64,000 bases of DNA from contig NZ_JBNHEP010000099.1 of the NCBI RefSeq assembly GCF_050015995.1, positions 1 to 64,000 of the forward strand, in the 5' to 3' direction. A model generated the notes under the pieces. That model saw nothing but the letters and a program-made list of their open reading frames with translations. It ran no database searches and was not told the DNA's origin. The stretch's first letter is position 1. Each line of letters starts with the position of its first letter. The position numbers and the translations under genes were made by a program. This document shows, piece by piece, positions 8,385 to 17,212 of the stretch. The DNA comes from Trichodesmium sp050015995 (GTDB taxonomy: Bacteria; Cyanobacteriota; Cyanobacteriia; Cyanobacteriales; Microcoleaceae).

Positions 8385-10088
8385 CTATTTCTTAAACTTT
8401 TGAATTTTCTTAAGTCTTACTCCTTCTTTTTCTGTTTGTAAACGTTGGCGGACTAAATTTTTCCATGTATTAGTTTCAGGATTTTGAGTAGATTTAAGAT
8501 CTATACAATTTTGCCTAGCTTTTTTTAAACTATCTCTATCTGTGGGAATTTGCTCCAGTACCTGTGCTAATAAACATTGTGCTGGAGCATTTTCAAGGTT
8601 TAGTTGAATTGCTTTTTTTAAATGAGATTGAGCTTGAGAGTAATTTAAGGTCTGAAAATAAGCCCAACCTAGATTTTTATGTAAATTTGATTCTATTCCT
8701 TGAGTGAAATTACCAGGATATTTTTGCTGTAATTCAGACATAAGTTGTAAACCAAGAGTCAAATTGTTAATTGCTGTCTTATTATTTCCATCTAACCAAA
8801 TTTGGAGACGGGATAAATTATTAATTGCTGCAACTTTCACATAATTATTATTTCGGTAAACTGCAGAATCTATTGCCTGTTGATATTCAGTTTTAGCACA
8901 ACCAAAATCTTGTCTAGTTTCACAAATTAATCCTAACTGTAGGTAAGAAGCTGCATTTTCATGGTTAAATTTTAGAGCAAGTTGATAATAAAATTCAGCT
9001 CTGCCTAAATTACTATTTAGATACTGTTCAAATCCAATATTTGTGAGATTTTTGTCAATGGTTGGAAAAATATAGGTTTGGATTAAAAGAGGAATTTTTT
9101 GCAAAAGAAAACCTAATCCCATCAATCCCATTAACATGAGAAGGAAAAACTGCAAATAAACCTTAATTTGTGTTGGCGATCTAGTCTGTTCGGCAATTGT
9201 TTGTGATAATTCTTTCGATTTTTTCAGAATAAATCGTGTATGTTTAGGTCGCTGTTGTGGAAGAGGATTCATTAACTCATCAATAAAATCAGCCAGCAGA
9301 GGCGAAACTTGAGGAGCATAATTTCTCCAAATAATTTTGCCAGTTTTTCTCTCCGTTGGAAAATTCATGGGAGACTGACCTGTAAGTAAATGAACAAAGG
9401 TACGACCTAATGCAAAAAAATCAGATTGTAAAACAGCTTCTCCATTCATTTGTTCTGGTGCAGCATATCCTAAAGAACCAATTTTTGTTGTTCCCCAATC
9501 TCCTACTCCAATTGTGCCAAAATCAATTACGGTTAATTGCCCATTTGGTCTCAAAATTAAATTAGAAGGTTTTAAATCTCGATGAAGTAAGTTTTGACTG
9601 TGAAGCATATCTAAAATTTCGGTAATTTGTTGTAACCAATCTAAAGCTTCATCTTGATAAATTTTCCCATGATTAATTAACCACTCCTCTAAATTTTCTC
9701 CTTCGATTTTTTCCATTACTAAACAATGTAGTTGTTTAGAACTTTTATGAGGTGAAACTATAAAATAACCATCGGGTTCAACTCTCGGAATTCCAGGATG
9801 ACGCAACCACATTAATACTCTTGCTTCTTGTTTGAATAATCGAACTAAATCTGGATTATTGTCATATTTCAAAACTTTTAAAATTTTCAAACTTCCCCAA
9901 TCTTCTAAACTCGTTCCCCAATCTTCTACTTCAAAAATTTCTGTAGGATGTGCAGGTTGTGGTTGTCGCAAGGGTCGAATAATGCGATAGCGATTTTCAA
10001 TCAACAATTCAGTACCACAAGCTTGACAAAAATCAAGCTCTTCCGGATTTTGACGATTCTGACATTGAGGATTGATACAGTAATTCAT
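8385..10088 (-). CDS. Ser/Thr protein kinase with zinc ribbon and TPRs
   Basis: A 567-residue Hanks-type kinase. Domains in order: an N-terminal zinc ribbon with Cys4, Cys9, Cys21 and Cys24; a kinase domain (about 30-300) with HRDLKPSN at about 169-176, the DFG loop (VIDFGTIG) and YAAPEQMNG of the activation segment; a hydrophobic membrane segment near 310-335 (FFLLMLMGLMGLGFLL); and C-terminal TPR repeats (about 345-530). This places the kinase in the cytosol and the TPRs across the membrane. The catalytic residues appear intact. It lies upstream of the secreted TPR gene on the same strand, separated by about 680 bp, so co-transcription is doubtful. Substrate unknown. Confidence 0.92.
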   Translation of the reverse strand: MNYCINPQCQNRQNPEELDFCQACGTELLIENRYRIIRPLRQPQPAHPTEIFEVEDWGTSLEDWGSLKILKVLKYDNNPDLVRLFKQEARVLMWLRHPGIPRVEPDGYFIVSPHKSSKQLHCLVMEKIEGENLEEWLINHGKIYQDEALDWLQQITEILDMLHSQNLLHRDLKPSNLILRPNGQLTVIDFGTIGVGDWGTTKIGSLGYAAPEQMNGEAVLQSDFFALGRTFVHLLTGQSPMNFPTERKTGKIIWRNYAPQVSPLLADFIDELMNPLPQQRPKHTRFILKKSKELSQTIAEQTRSPTQIKVYLQFFLLMLMGLMGLGFLLQKIPLLIQTYIFPTIDKNLTNIGFEQYLNSNLGRAEFYYQLALKFNHENAASYLQLGLICETRQDFGCAKTEYQQAIDSAVYRNNNYVKVAAINNLSRLQIWLDGNNKTAINNLTLGLQLMSELQQKYPGNFTQGIESNLHKNLGWAYFQTLNYSQAQSHLKKAIQLNLENAPAQCLLAQVLEQIPTDRDSLKKARQNCIDLKSTQNPETNTWKNLVRQRLQTEKEGVRLKKIQKFKK

Positions 10089-10089
10089 A

Positions 10090-10665
10090 ATATGGGAAAT
10101 CGGATAAACTACAGCAGTTAAAAGTTAAAAATCTGATTTTCTCGACTCAAAACTTTCAGACTACAGTAATTTTGGGAAATTATTTGACATCTAAAGTTTG
10201 ACACTATTTGTAAAATTGTTTTTGCCAATTTGTCGAATAGAGAATTGGATAAACTACAGCAGTTAAAAGTTAAAAATCTGATTTTCTCGACTCAAAACTT
10301 TNNNNNNNNNNNNNNNNNNNNNNNNNNNNNNNNNNNNNNNNNNNNNNNNNNNNNNNNNNNNNNNNNNNNNNNNNNNNNNNNNNNNNNNNNNNNNNNNNNN
10401 NTGTCGAATAGAGAATTGGATAAACTACAGCAGTTAAAAGTCAAAAATCTGATTTTATCCACTCAAAACTTTAAGGCTACAGTAATTTTGGGAAATTCTT
10501 TCACATCTAAAGTTTGTACATTATTGGTAAAATTATTTTGCCAAATTTGTCGAATAGAGAATTGGATAAACTACAGCAGTTAAAAGTCAAAAATCTGATT
10601 TTCTCCACTCAAAACTTTCAGACTACAGTAATTTTGGGAAATTATTTGACATCTAAAGTTTGGTA
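10090..10665. repeat. ~146-bp tandem repeat array
   Basis: At least four copies of a ~146-bp unit, marked by GGATAAACTACAGCAGTTAA at about 10102, 10247, 10418 and 10564. Each unit runs on to CTACAGTAATTTTGGGAAAT and CATCTAAAGTTTG. The spacing is 145-146 bp except across a run of 100 N at 10302-10401. The array lies between the kinase start and the STAND ATPase stop, so it falls in the kinase 5' region. No conserved reading frame runs through the unit. Confidence 0.92.
10302..10401. other. Assembly gap (100 N)
   Basis: Exactly 100 undetermined bases inside the tandem array, so this is probably a placeholder of arbitrary length. The known flanking sequence accounts for about 71 bp of a 146-bp unit, so about 75 bp, or that plus whole units, is missing. 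Confidence 0.98.
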
Positions 10666-10809
10666 TTAATTTTTCTGTATGGCAAAATCCAGGTATTATC
10701 TAACTACAAAAAAAGTTGCAGTATTTTTTGAAACTGGTACGAAGAGAACTGGATATCACTTTCTTCCTTCTTCCTTCTTCCTTCTTTATTCCTCCTTCTT
10801 GCTTTTTCT

Positions 10810-12396
10810 TTATTGAATTTCACTAATAATATTTTCCAGATTTTGGGTGATATATTCTCCCTCAAAAAATTCTTCTTGTAAATTTGATAAACTTTCTTCT
10901 AAACGCTTAATTGCTAGATTTAAACCTCTAGTATTAGTAAATAATCTCGATCTGAGTCGGTTCATAACTAAATCCAGAATAGAATAATGTTTTTTACTAT
11001 TCTCAGAAGTTTCCAGAGGATAAAGTTTCAACAAACGAATTCCTGACAAATCTTGATTTTTAATCAATCCCACCAACTCTTCATCCACTTGACGAACAAA
11101 CTGTTCAATCGCATATTTCATCACCACAGGTTGAAGACTAAAATAAATTTGACGCTGTTTCTGACTTTTTTCAATCAGCGAACGTCGTCCTAGGGAACCA
11201 ACCGTTTCTAATAATTCAGATGCCGAAAGAGGTAATAAAATTTTTTCTTGCAATTGAGATAAATTGATAGGTTTTTGTTCAAGAGCTAACCAATACATCA
11301 AGTCTTTCTCAGCTAAAGATAATCGTTGAAAAGGTTGATCCAATAAAGAGCGAACATCTCCCATTAAAAGCGTATTTTTAATAAAGTCTCCAACCTGACC
11401 TGCATATAATTCTTGAACCATTGCCGAGATAATCTTCACCGCTAAAGGATTACAACCATAGCGTTCAATCAGACTCACCCAATCTTGACTCACAACAAAT
11501 CCTCGTTCTGCCAAAATTTTTTGGGATATTTCTTCAGAACCGACCACCTGTAATGAGCGAACTTTTTGCCCTTCCAATTGACCTAAATCTTTCAACTTCT
11601 CAGAACTTGTCAAAATCAAACAACTTTGATGTGGCTCTTCAGCAATTCGTTGAATGAATTTTCCATAGTCTGTAAAACCATCAGCATAGTAACCTGCTAA
11701 ATCCTGACAACTTAAAATAACCTCCACATCATCAAGAACCAACAAACAACGATTACTTCGTAAAATCTCCATCAGTTGAGAAATTCCAGTTTCAATTTCC
11801 CCGAAGTTGCTCAACGGTTGAGGGGATAAAAATTGGATAAAATCGGACAAAATAGAACCAAGTGACATACCCTGACGTAGCGATCGCCAAATCACAAAAT
11901 CAAATTTACCTGCATTTTGTTTGGCAAATTTCACCGCCAGGGTAGTTTTTCCCATTCCACCCATCCCTAATAGAGCAACTAACCGACAACGATCAGTTAA
12001 AATCCATTGACTTAACTGAGACAATTCTTCAGTCCGCCCATAAAATGTTTCCACATCTGGTGCAGCATTCCAATCTTGACGAGAAATCAAGCTAGAAGTT
12101 CTAGGTTCGGCAGTCTGAGGTAAAAATTCTTCAGATTGACTTTGCTCTTGATACAGAGCTACCAATAATTGTTGTAACTTAGCCATTTTTCCTGGTCCTT
12201 TACCTGAAATTTGAAACTTACGATAAGTTTCACCCAGTCGTTTACGAACCGTTTCTGGCTTAAGTTTTAGTTGCGTCGCAATTGTGGCGATCGACTCTCC
12301 TTGCAGTAAAGCCTTAGATAAGACTTCAAGTTCTGTATCTGAGACACCATAGCCACTTGCAACTTGTTTAAGAAAATTTTGAGGAATCAAGGTCAT
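10810..12396 (-). CDS. HTH plus NB-ARC STAND ATPase (compact)
   Basis: A 528-residue STAND-class NTPase. The N-terminal ~85 residues form a LuxR-like helix-turn-helix (GESIATIATQLKLKPETVRK, then GKGPGKMAKLQQLL) of the type found in cyanobacterial vWA-MoxR-associated (vMAP) proteins. The NB-ARC domain follows: Walker A GMGGMGKTT at about 143-151, Walker B LLVLDDVE, and the GxPLAVK motif GCNPLAVK. A winged-helix region follows, and the protein then stops. Larger relatives carry WD40 or TPR sensor repeats at this point; none is seen here. Such proteins are linked by comparative genomics to signalling and biological conflict, so a regulatory or defence role is inference. The ATG and length give a coherent domain set. 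Confidence 0.85.
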   Translation of the reverse strand: MTLIPQNFLKQVASGYGVSDTELEVLSKALLQGESIATIATQLKLKPETVRKRLGETYRKFQISGKGPGKMAKLQQLLVALYQEQSQSEEFLPQTAEPRTSSLISRQDWNAAPDVETFYGRTEELSQLSQWILTDRCRLVALLGMGGMGKTTLAVKFAKQNAGKFDFVIWRSLRQGMSLGSILSDFIQFLSPQPLSNFGEIETGISQLMEILRSNRCLLVLDDVEVILSCQDLAGYYADGFTDYGKFIQRIAEEPHQSCLILTSSEKLKDLGQLEGQKVRSLQVVGSEEISQKILAERGFVVSQDWVSLIERYGCNPLAVKIISAMVQELYAGQVGDFIKNTLLMGDVRSLLDQPFQRLSLAEKDLMYWLALEQKPINLSQLQEKILLPLSASELLETVGSLGRRSLIEKSQKQRQIYFSLQPVVMKYAIEQFVRQVDEELVGLIKNQDLSGIRLLKLYPLETSENSKKHYSILDLVMNRLRSRLFTNTRGLNLAIKRLEESLSNLQEEFFEGEYITQNLENIISEIQ

Positions 12397-13149
12397 TTCA
12401 GTTGTCAGTTAGCCTCCTGCCTCTTTCAGAGGAGCTGCCTCCTGCGGAGGAGCTGCGCTAACGCTAACGTTAATAGTACCTCCTGTAATAGGGAGGCTTG
12501 AAATACGGAATATTCTTTTTTTTATCCCCTTAAAAGAGGAGGCTTGAGACCCAAATTTTTCGGTCATACTTTGCATCCCAAAATAGAAATTCTCTTAATA
12601 TTATACATCAATTCGGGGAATAAGTGAGATTTTTTAGTAAAATAGCCACAAATAGAAACTTATGTGATTTATGGACAACCTCTCAACTATAGCGCTACGC
12701 ACAATTCGGAAGTCAAAAGTAATCTCTGACTAAGTTTTAGCTTCTTGGTGCGCGTTCTCTTCCGCTATGGGACAGTGCGGGGTCGCATCCCCATTGAGCA
12801 ATGTCCACCCCCTAAATACTTAATTCTATAAATAGAGGTTGCTGAATAAATTGCTGAATCTTTATTTATCCGAGATTTAAGTTCTGTAAAATCAGAAAAA
12901 AGTGCTAAATGTAGGACAAAATCTAGCTAAAAAAACAAGAATTTTTGCTAGTCAGGTGAGGGAAAAATGCAGAAAAATTAACAGTCAAAAAAAGTATGAG
13001 AAGCTTTGCTAGCCTTAGACCCGAATTTCTCCAAAACAGAGCGAGAGCTAAATACGGAAGTCTGGCAAAAGCAGAGTTTTAGAGGGTTGAAATGCCTACT
13101 CCTGAAAACAACAGTGTGTTAATCTTTCACGATTCAAAATCATCATTGA
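12393..13149. other. Repeat-rich intergenic region
   Basis: The stretch 12393-12570 contains CAGTTGTCAGTT, GAGGAGCTGCGCTAACGC and TATCCCCTTAAAAGAGGAGG words that recur in 57309-57420 and partly in other spacers. It also holds the sequence CCTCTTTCAGAGGAGCT that is found inside tnpB near 1820. From 12571 to 13149 I see no gene, only AT-rich sequence with a few GC-rich repeat fragments (for example at 12750-12800). Confidence 0.6.
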
Positions 13150-13249
13150 TTAGAGCTTTGTCAAAATTATCAATCAATCACATTTGGAAGGTCTGAGATT
13201 GAAAAAACTTTTGTAGACATATTTCTACAGTCCGATCAAACACCTTCAT

Positions 13250-13735
13250 AAAAGATAATTTTAGACTTAGATGTAACCGATTACCCAGTTTATATAAATC
13301 AAAAAGGAGTATTTTTTAATGAATATTATACTGGAGTATATTATGCACCATTATACATTTTTTATGGTCATCATTTATTAGCAGTAAAACTCCGTTATTC
13401 TAATGTATACCTGGTAGAATGAGCATTTAATGAATTACAAAGAATTATCAGATTAATTAGACACTCGTTGGCAGGAGACTAACATCATAGTTAGAGGTAA
13501 TAGTGCTTATACTCGTGAATAAATTATCAATTATTGCTCACATCAACACCTTGTGGATTATGTAATAGCTATGGCAACTAATAGTCAACTAAAGTTAAGA
13601 GCTTCACTTCTAATTGAGAAGGCTATCAACTATTATGAACAAAAACTTGAGCATGAGATTGTTTCCTTCCAGGAGTTCCAGTCCCTGCGGATTTTACAGT
13701 TAGTGTTTATCCGGAAATAATATTAGTCCAATATC
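13250..13735 (+). pseudogene. IS1380-like transposase remnant
   Basis: Conceptual translation with frame changes gives DLDVTDYPVYINQKGVFFNE, YYAPLYIFYGHHLLAVKLRY, ALNELQRIIRLIR, IIVRGNSAYTRE and QHLVDYVIAMATNSQLKLRA. This matches the DDE core order of IS1380-family (DDE_Tnp_1 group) transposases: the D-x-T-D region, then RGDS-like RGNS, then the AKNSRL-like TNSQL. Several stop codons and frameshifts are present and neither terminus of the IS could be placed. It is too decayed to be functional. Confidence 0.75.
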
Positions 13736-13876
13736 TATGTTGTACAGATGCTTCTTTATCAAAGAGTCTGTCTCCTATCAACAACTACAATTAGAAATGT
13801 TGTGATAATTATCAACTATGAATAATGTAGAAAAAGATAATTATATAAAATTTATAAAAAATCAAATCAGGATTAC

Positions 13877-14008
13877 TAAGTAGAGTAAGCTAAAAAAAAG
13901 ACGTTGCATATTTAGCCATCAAACGCCTTAAATTAGTCAGATAACTGAGGAGTTTTGAGCTAATTTACAATTTGATTATAACGTAAACAATTTACTACAC
14001 TCTACTTA
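13877..14008 (-). repeat. Miniature inverted-repeat element, TAAGTAGA family, copy 2
   Basis: A 132-bp block, TAAGTAGAGTAAGC at one end and ACTCTACTTA at the other, that aligns end to end with the reverse complement of 4494-4625. It ends one base before the cinA start codon, so any cinA promoter or ribosome site must lie within the element. No Shine-Dalgarno sequence is evident there. Confidence 0.82.
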
Positions 14009-14009
14009 G

Positions 14010-15287
14010 ATGATTGCAGAAATTATATGTGTTGGAACAGAACTACTATTAGGGGATATCCTAAATAGTAATGCTCAATTTTTAGCCCAAGAACTAGCAA
14101 GATTAGGAATAGTCCATTACTATCAAAATGTAGTGGGGGATAATCCAGAAAGAATAAAACAGGTCTTAGCCATCGCCTCCCAACGCTCCCAAATATTAAT
14201 TTTCACAGGAGGTTTGGGCCCGACCCCAGATGATTTAACGGTGGCCACTATCGCAGACTTTTTTAATACCCCACTTATAGAAAGACCCGAAATAATAGAA
14301 GATATTACCAAAAAATTTGCCCATCGGGGTCGCCCCATGACTGCCAGTAACCGAAAACAAGCTTTAATTCCCCAAGGTGCAAATATTTTACCTAATCCTA
14401 TAGGTAGCGCTCCTGGAATTATTTGGCAGTCAGTAGCAAATGTAACAATCATGACTTTTCCTGGAGTTCCCACTGAAATGAAAATGATGTGGCAAGAAAC
14501 TGCTGTACCTTATTTCCAGAATCAGGGTTGGTGTGGAGAAACTATCTATAGTCACACGTTGAAATTTTGGGGTATTGCGGAGTCAGCTTTGGCAGAAAAA
14601 GTAGCCCCATTACTAGAAATGAAAAATCCTACAGTTGCTCCATACGCTAATTTTGGAGAAGTAAAATTACGAATTTCTGCCCGTGCTGAGTCTCAAGAAT
14701 CAGCAGATAAATTAATTGTTCCTGTAGAACAACAAATACGAAATATTGCTGGAATTGATTGTTATGGGATTAATTATGACTCTCTGGCTTCAGTAGTAGG
14801 AAAATTATTGTTAGATCAGGGCGAAACTTTAGCTGTAGCAGAATCTTGTACGGGTGGAAACTTGGGTAGTATGTTGACTTCTACTCCAGGTAGTTCACAA
14901 TATTTTCATGGTGGAGTTATAGCTTATGAAAATCAAGTAAAAATTACTTTGCTAGATGTTAATCAGGAAGATTTAATTTTTGAAGGTGCTGTGAGTCATA
15001 CAGTAGCAAAGCAAATGGCAAGTGGAGTAGTCAAGAAGCTAGGAACTAACTGGGGAATTAGTATTACTGGTATTGCTGGACCTGGAGGAGGAACTGAAAC
15101 TAAACCTGTGGGTTTAGTTTATATTGGCATAGCGAGATTTAAAGATGAAGTAGAAAGTTTTGAATACCGCTTCAGTCCTTTGCGCAATCGTGATTGGATT
15201 AGAAGAGTAAGTGCTTGTACAGCTCTTGACCTGTTGAGAAGAAAGTTATATTGGTCTAATGAAAGACAACAATATGAGAAAACTTGA
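14010..15287 (+). CDS. cinA: CinA-family protein (nicotinamide-nucleotide amidohydrolase)
   Basis: A 425-residue two-domain protein. The N-terminal MoCF-like (COG1058) domain starts MIAEIICVGTELLLGDILNS and includes FTGGLGPTPDDLT. The C-terminal CinA amidase domain (from about residue 265) includes VAESCTGGNLGSMLTSTPGS and GISITGIAGPGGG. The family deamidates nicotinamide mononucleotide in pyridine-nucleotide salvage, and the N-terminal domain can hydrolyse ADP-ribose. Length is typical of cyanobacteria. The start codon lies one base downstream of a 132-bp miniature element, which has probably replaced the original leader. The next gene on this strand is a small conserved ORF before aroQ. Confidence 0.94.
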   Translation: MIAEIICVGTELLLGDILNSNAQFLAQELARLGIVHYYQNVVGDNPERIKQVLAIASQRSQILIFTGGLGPTPDDLTVATIADFFNTPLIERPEIIEDITKKFAHRGRPMTASNRKQALIPQGANILPNPIGSAPGIIWQSVANVTIMTFPGVPTEMKMMWQETAVPYFQNQGWCGETIYSHTLKFWGIAESALAEKVAPLLEMKNPTVAPYANFGEVKLRISARAESQESADKLIVPVEQQIRNIAGIDCYGINYDSLASVVGKLLLDQGETLAVAESCTGGNLGSMLTSTPGSSQYFHGGVIAYENQVKITLLDVNQEDLIFEGAVSHTVAKQMASGVVKKLGTNWGISITGIAGPGGGTETKPVGLVYIGIARFKDEVESFEYRFSPLRNRDWIRRVSACTALDLLRRKLYWSNERQQYEKT

Positions 15288-15565
15288 TTATAATTAATAT
15301 TAAGGTCTGGGCTTTAGTCCATACTTTCATAAAATTAGCTTATCATTGCTAAATGGCCATTTAAACCAACAGCAAAGAAAGTGTTAATATAAAGGTAAAG
15401 ATAAACAAAAAAAAGCCATGATTACTATTTATTCTGGCTAAATTGTTAGAATCTTCCAATAAATTTGTATGAAAAGGGAAGCGGCAGATCCCGCCCCGCT
15501 TACCCCTCACTATAAAAATAAAAAAAATACCTATGGTGAGAGTACCCAGCGGGAAGGCGATATTA

Positions 15566-15700
15566 ATGGATTACATTGAAAAGGTACTAGAAAAATTAAA
15601 GGAATGGACTCGCAAGTTAGTTGAGGCTTTATTAGGTCCACAGGCAGAACCAGAACCAGAACCTATTCCCATTCCAGTAAACGACCGCTCCCGTCGTTGA
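15566..15700 (+). CDS. Small conserved-looking protein upstream of aroQ
   Basis: A 44-residue ORF with an ATG start: MDYIEKVLEKLKEWTRKLVE, then ALLGPQAEP, a short EPEPEP run, IPIPVND and a basic tail SRR. The first 20 residues form an amphipathic helix and the rest is acidic-proline. The GGCG...GGGAAGG region just upstream may include its ribosome site. It ends 28 bp before aroQ on the same strand, suggesting co-transcription. The organised helix/proline pattern and codon use make a real gene likely. I recall similar small proteins in cyanobacteria but cannot name the family, and no function can be given. Confidence 0.65.
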   Translation: MDYIEKVLEKLKEWTRKLVEALLGPQAEPEPEPIPIPVNDRSRR

Positions 15701-15728
15701 TAACTTTATCATTCAACTTTTACATTAT

Positions 15729-16178
15729 TTGTTTAGCATTTTAGTTTTACATGGGCCGAATTTGAATCTCCTGGGTCTGCGGGAACCAGGAATATATGGC
15801 TCTGAAACTTTGGATAATATAAATCGACTGTTACAGCAAGAGGCGGAAACTCTTGGAGTAAAAATCTCTGTATTACAGTCTAACCATGAAGGTGTCTTGG
15901 TGGATGCAATTCACTCAGCTAGTAGTGAGCAACACCAAGGCATAGTTATTAATGCGGGAGCATATACTCATACCAGTGTGGCCATTAGGGATGCTATTTC
16001 TGGGGTAAATATTCCCACAGTAGAAGTTCATCTAAGTAATATTTATCGTCGAGAAGAATTTCGACATCATTCTTTTATTGCACCAGTAACTATTGGTCAA
16101 ATTACTGGCTTTGGTTCAGAAAGCTATGTATTGGGGTTAAAAGCAATGATTAATTATCTTCAAAAAAGTGTTAGTTAA
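15729..16178 (+). CDS. aroQ: 3-dehydroquinate dehydratase, type II
   Basis: A 149-residue enzyme converting 3-dehydroquinate to 3-dehydroshikimate in the shikimate pathway, a dodecameric cytosolic type II dehydroquinase. Signatures: VLHGPNLNLLGLREPGIYG with the catalytic tyrosine in the flexible loop, NAGAYTHTSVAIRDAI, and VEVHLSNIYRREEFRHHSF with the active-site His. The only start that gives the normal N-terminus is a TTG at 15729, since no in-frame ATG precedes the core; an ATT a few codons later is an unlikely alternative. It lies 28 bp behind the small ORF, suggesting translational linkage. Confidence 0.94.
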   Translation: MFSILVLHGPNLNLLGLREPGIYGSETLDNINRLLQQEAETLGVKISVLQSNHEGVLVDAIHSASSEQHQGIVINAGAYTHTSVAIRDAISGVNIPTVEVHLSNIYRREEFRHHSFIAPVTIGQITGFGSESYVLGLKAMINYLQKSVS

Positions 16179-17212
16179 ATAATTACCCAAATTATAATAT
16201 ATAGCTAAAAATTTTATGGTACAAATTATCTAAATTATAAGTTATGTCATAATTTGAATCCCTAATCAAGCATTTATTTCCTAAATACTCAAAGATGAAC
16301 ATTATGGAAAATTATTGTTTCCTCTGGAAATTTACTTAGGGAATAAAAGATATAGTGTTTTTCATGTTGATGAGTTAGAGTAAGCAGACCTGAGTATGAG
16401 CCTAATTAAGGAAACAAAAAAGTAGATGGCAGATTTATAAGTTTGCTATATTATAACCATTATTTGACATAATCTCTGGTTGAAAGGCACGGAGATTATT
16501 CTGCACCCAGAATTCCTGGTTGACTAAGTCCACTTAAATTAAATACCTGGCAAGATCTAAGTCTGTGAGATTATTCTCACCCTAAAGATTTGCTTATTAT
16601 CTAAAATACTGCATTACATCTTGACTCCTGTAGAGGAACTGCGCTTTTCATTTCGTGCAGCGAAACCCTAACAGGAGTATATGGACTTATGCCTTAAGGT
16701 AAAGTTCAAATCCTAAATTTGCTGTATCTTAATGTAGGTGTGCTTGGAAGTTATTATATGAACAAGTATTGCTGCATAACACTACACAACTATAGTTTTT
16801 AAAATGCTAAGGCTTCTAACCCATAGGTAAGTTTTTATAGCCTTTGAATACCTTTCTTGTTATTTCAGTAAGAAACAAAGTCTCCGTAAAAGAGGGAGCC
16901 TTTAAAACCAATTTATTGTGAAAAACTATAATTATTAATAATATCCTTTGTAATAATTTATAAATAAATTAATATGTAGTTAAATTTTCCTGGTAAGAAT
17001 TAAATTATTTTGAATGTAGAATGTTTTCTGGTAGTGGTAAATTTTAATGATTTTGACAATATTAGAGTGAGCATTGCAGCTCCAATTGATCATTACCATA
17101 TAGGACTACATATTTTTTTACTGAGTAGTAATATCAATATATCATATTTTTAGATAGTATCAGAAAATCAAATAATAAAGACTAGATAAAGTATAGAATA
17201 AATGAAAAAATA
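16179..17212. other. Intergenic region
   Basis: About 1 kb without a supported gene on either strand. A GC-rich repeat fragment (CTCCTGTAGAGGAACTGCGC ... GCGAAACCCTAACAGGAG) lies at about 16625-16680, with its ends partly self-complementary. The rest is AT-rich with many stops and may be decayed sequence I cannot identify. Confidence 0.65.

Noticed and set aside
10230..10583. 117-residue frame running through the gap
   Set aside because: Consists of the tandem array and N positions only; the frame continuity across the gap is an artefact.
10090..10665. Possible CRISPR-like array
   Set aside because: Units are ~146 bp and repeated entirely, with no alternation of short repeat and unique spacer, and no cas genes nearby.
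14123..14473. Open frame on the minus strand inside cinA
   Set aside because: Shadow of the well-conserved CinA coding frame; its peptide has no family-like motifs.
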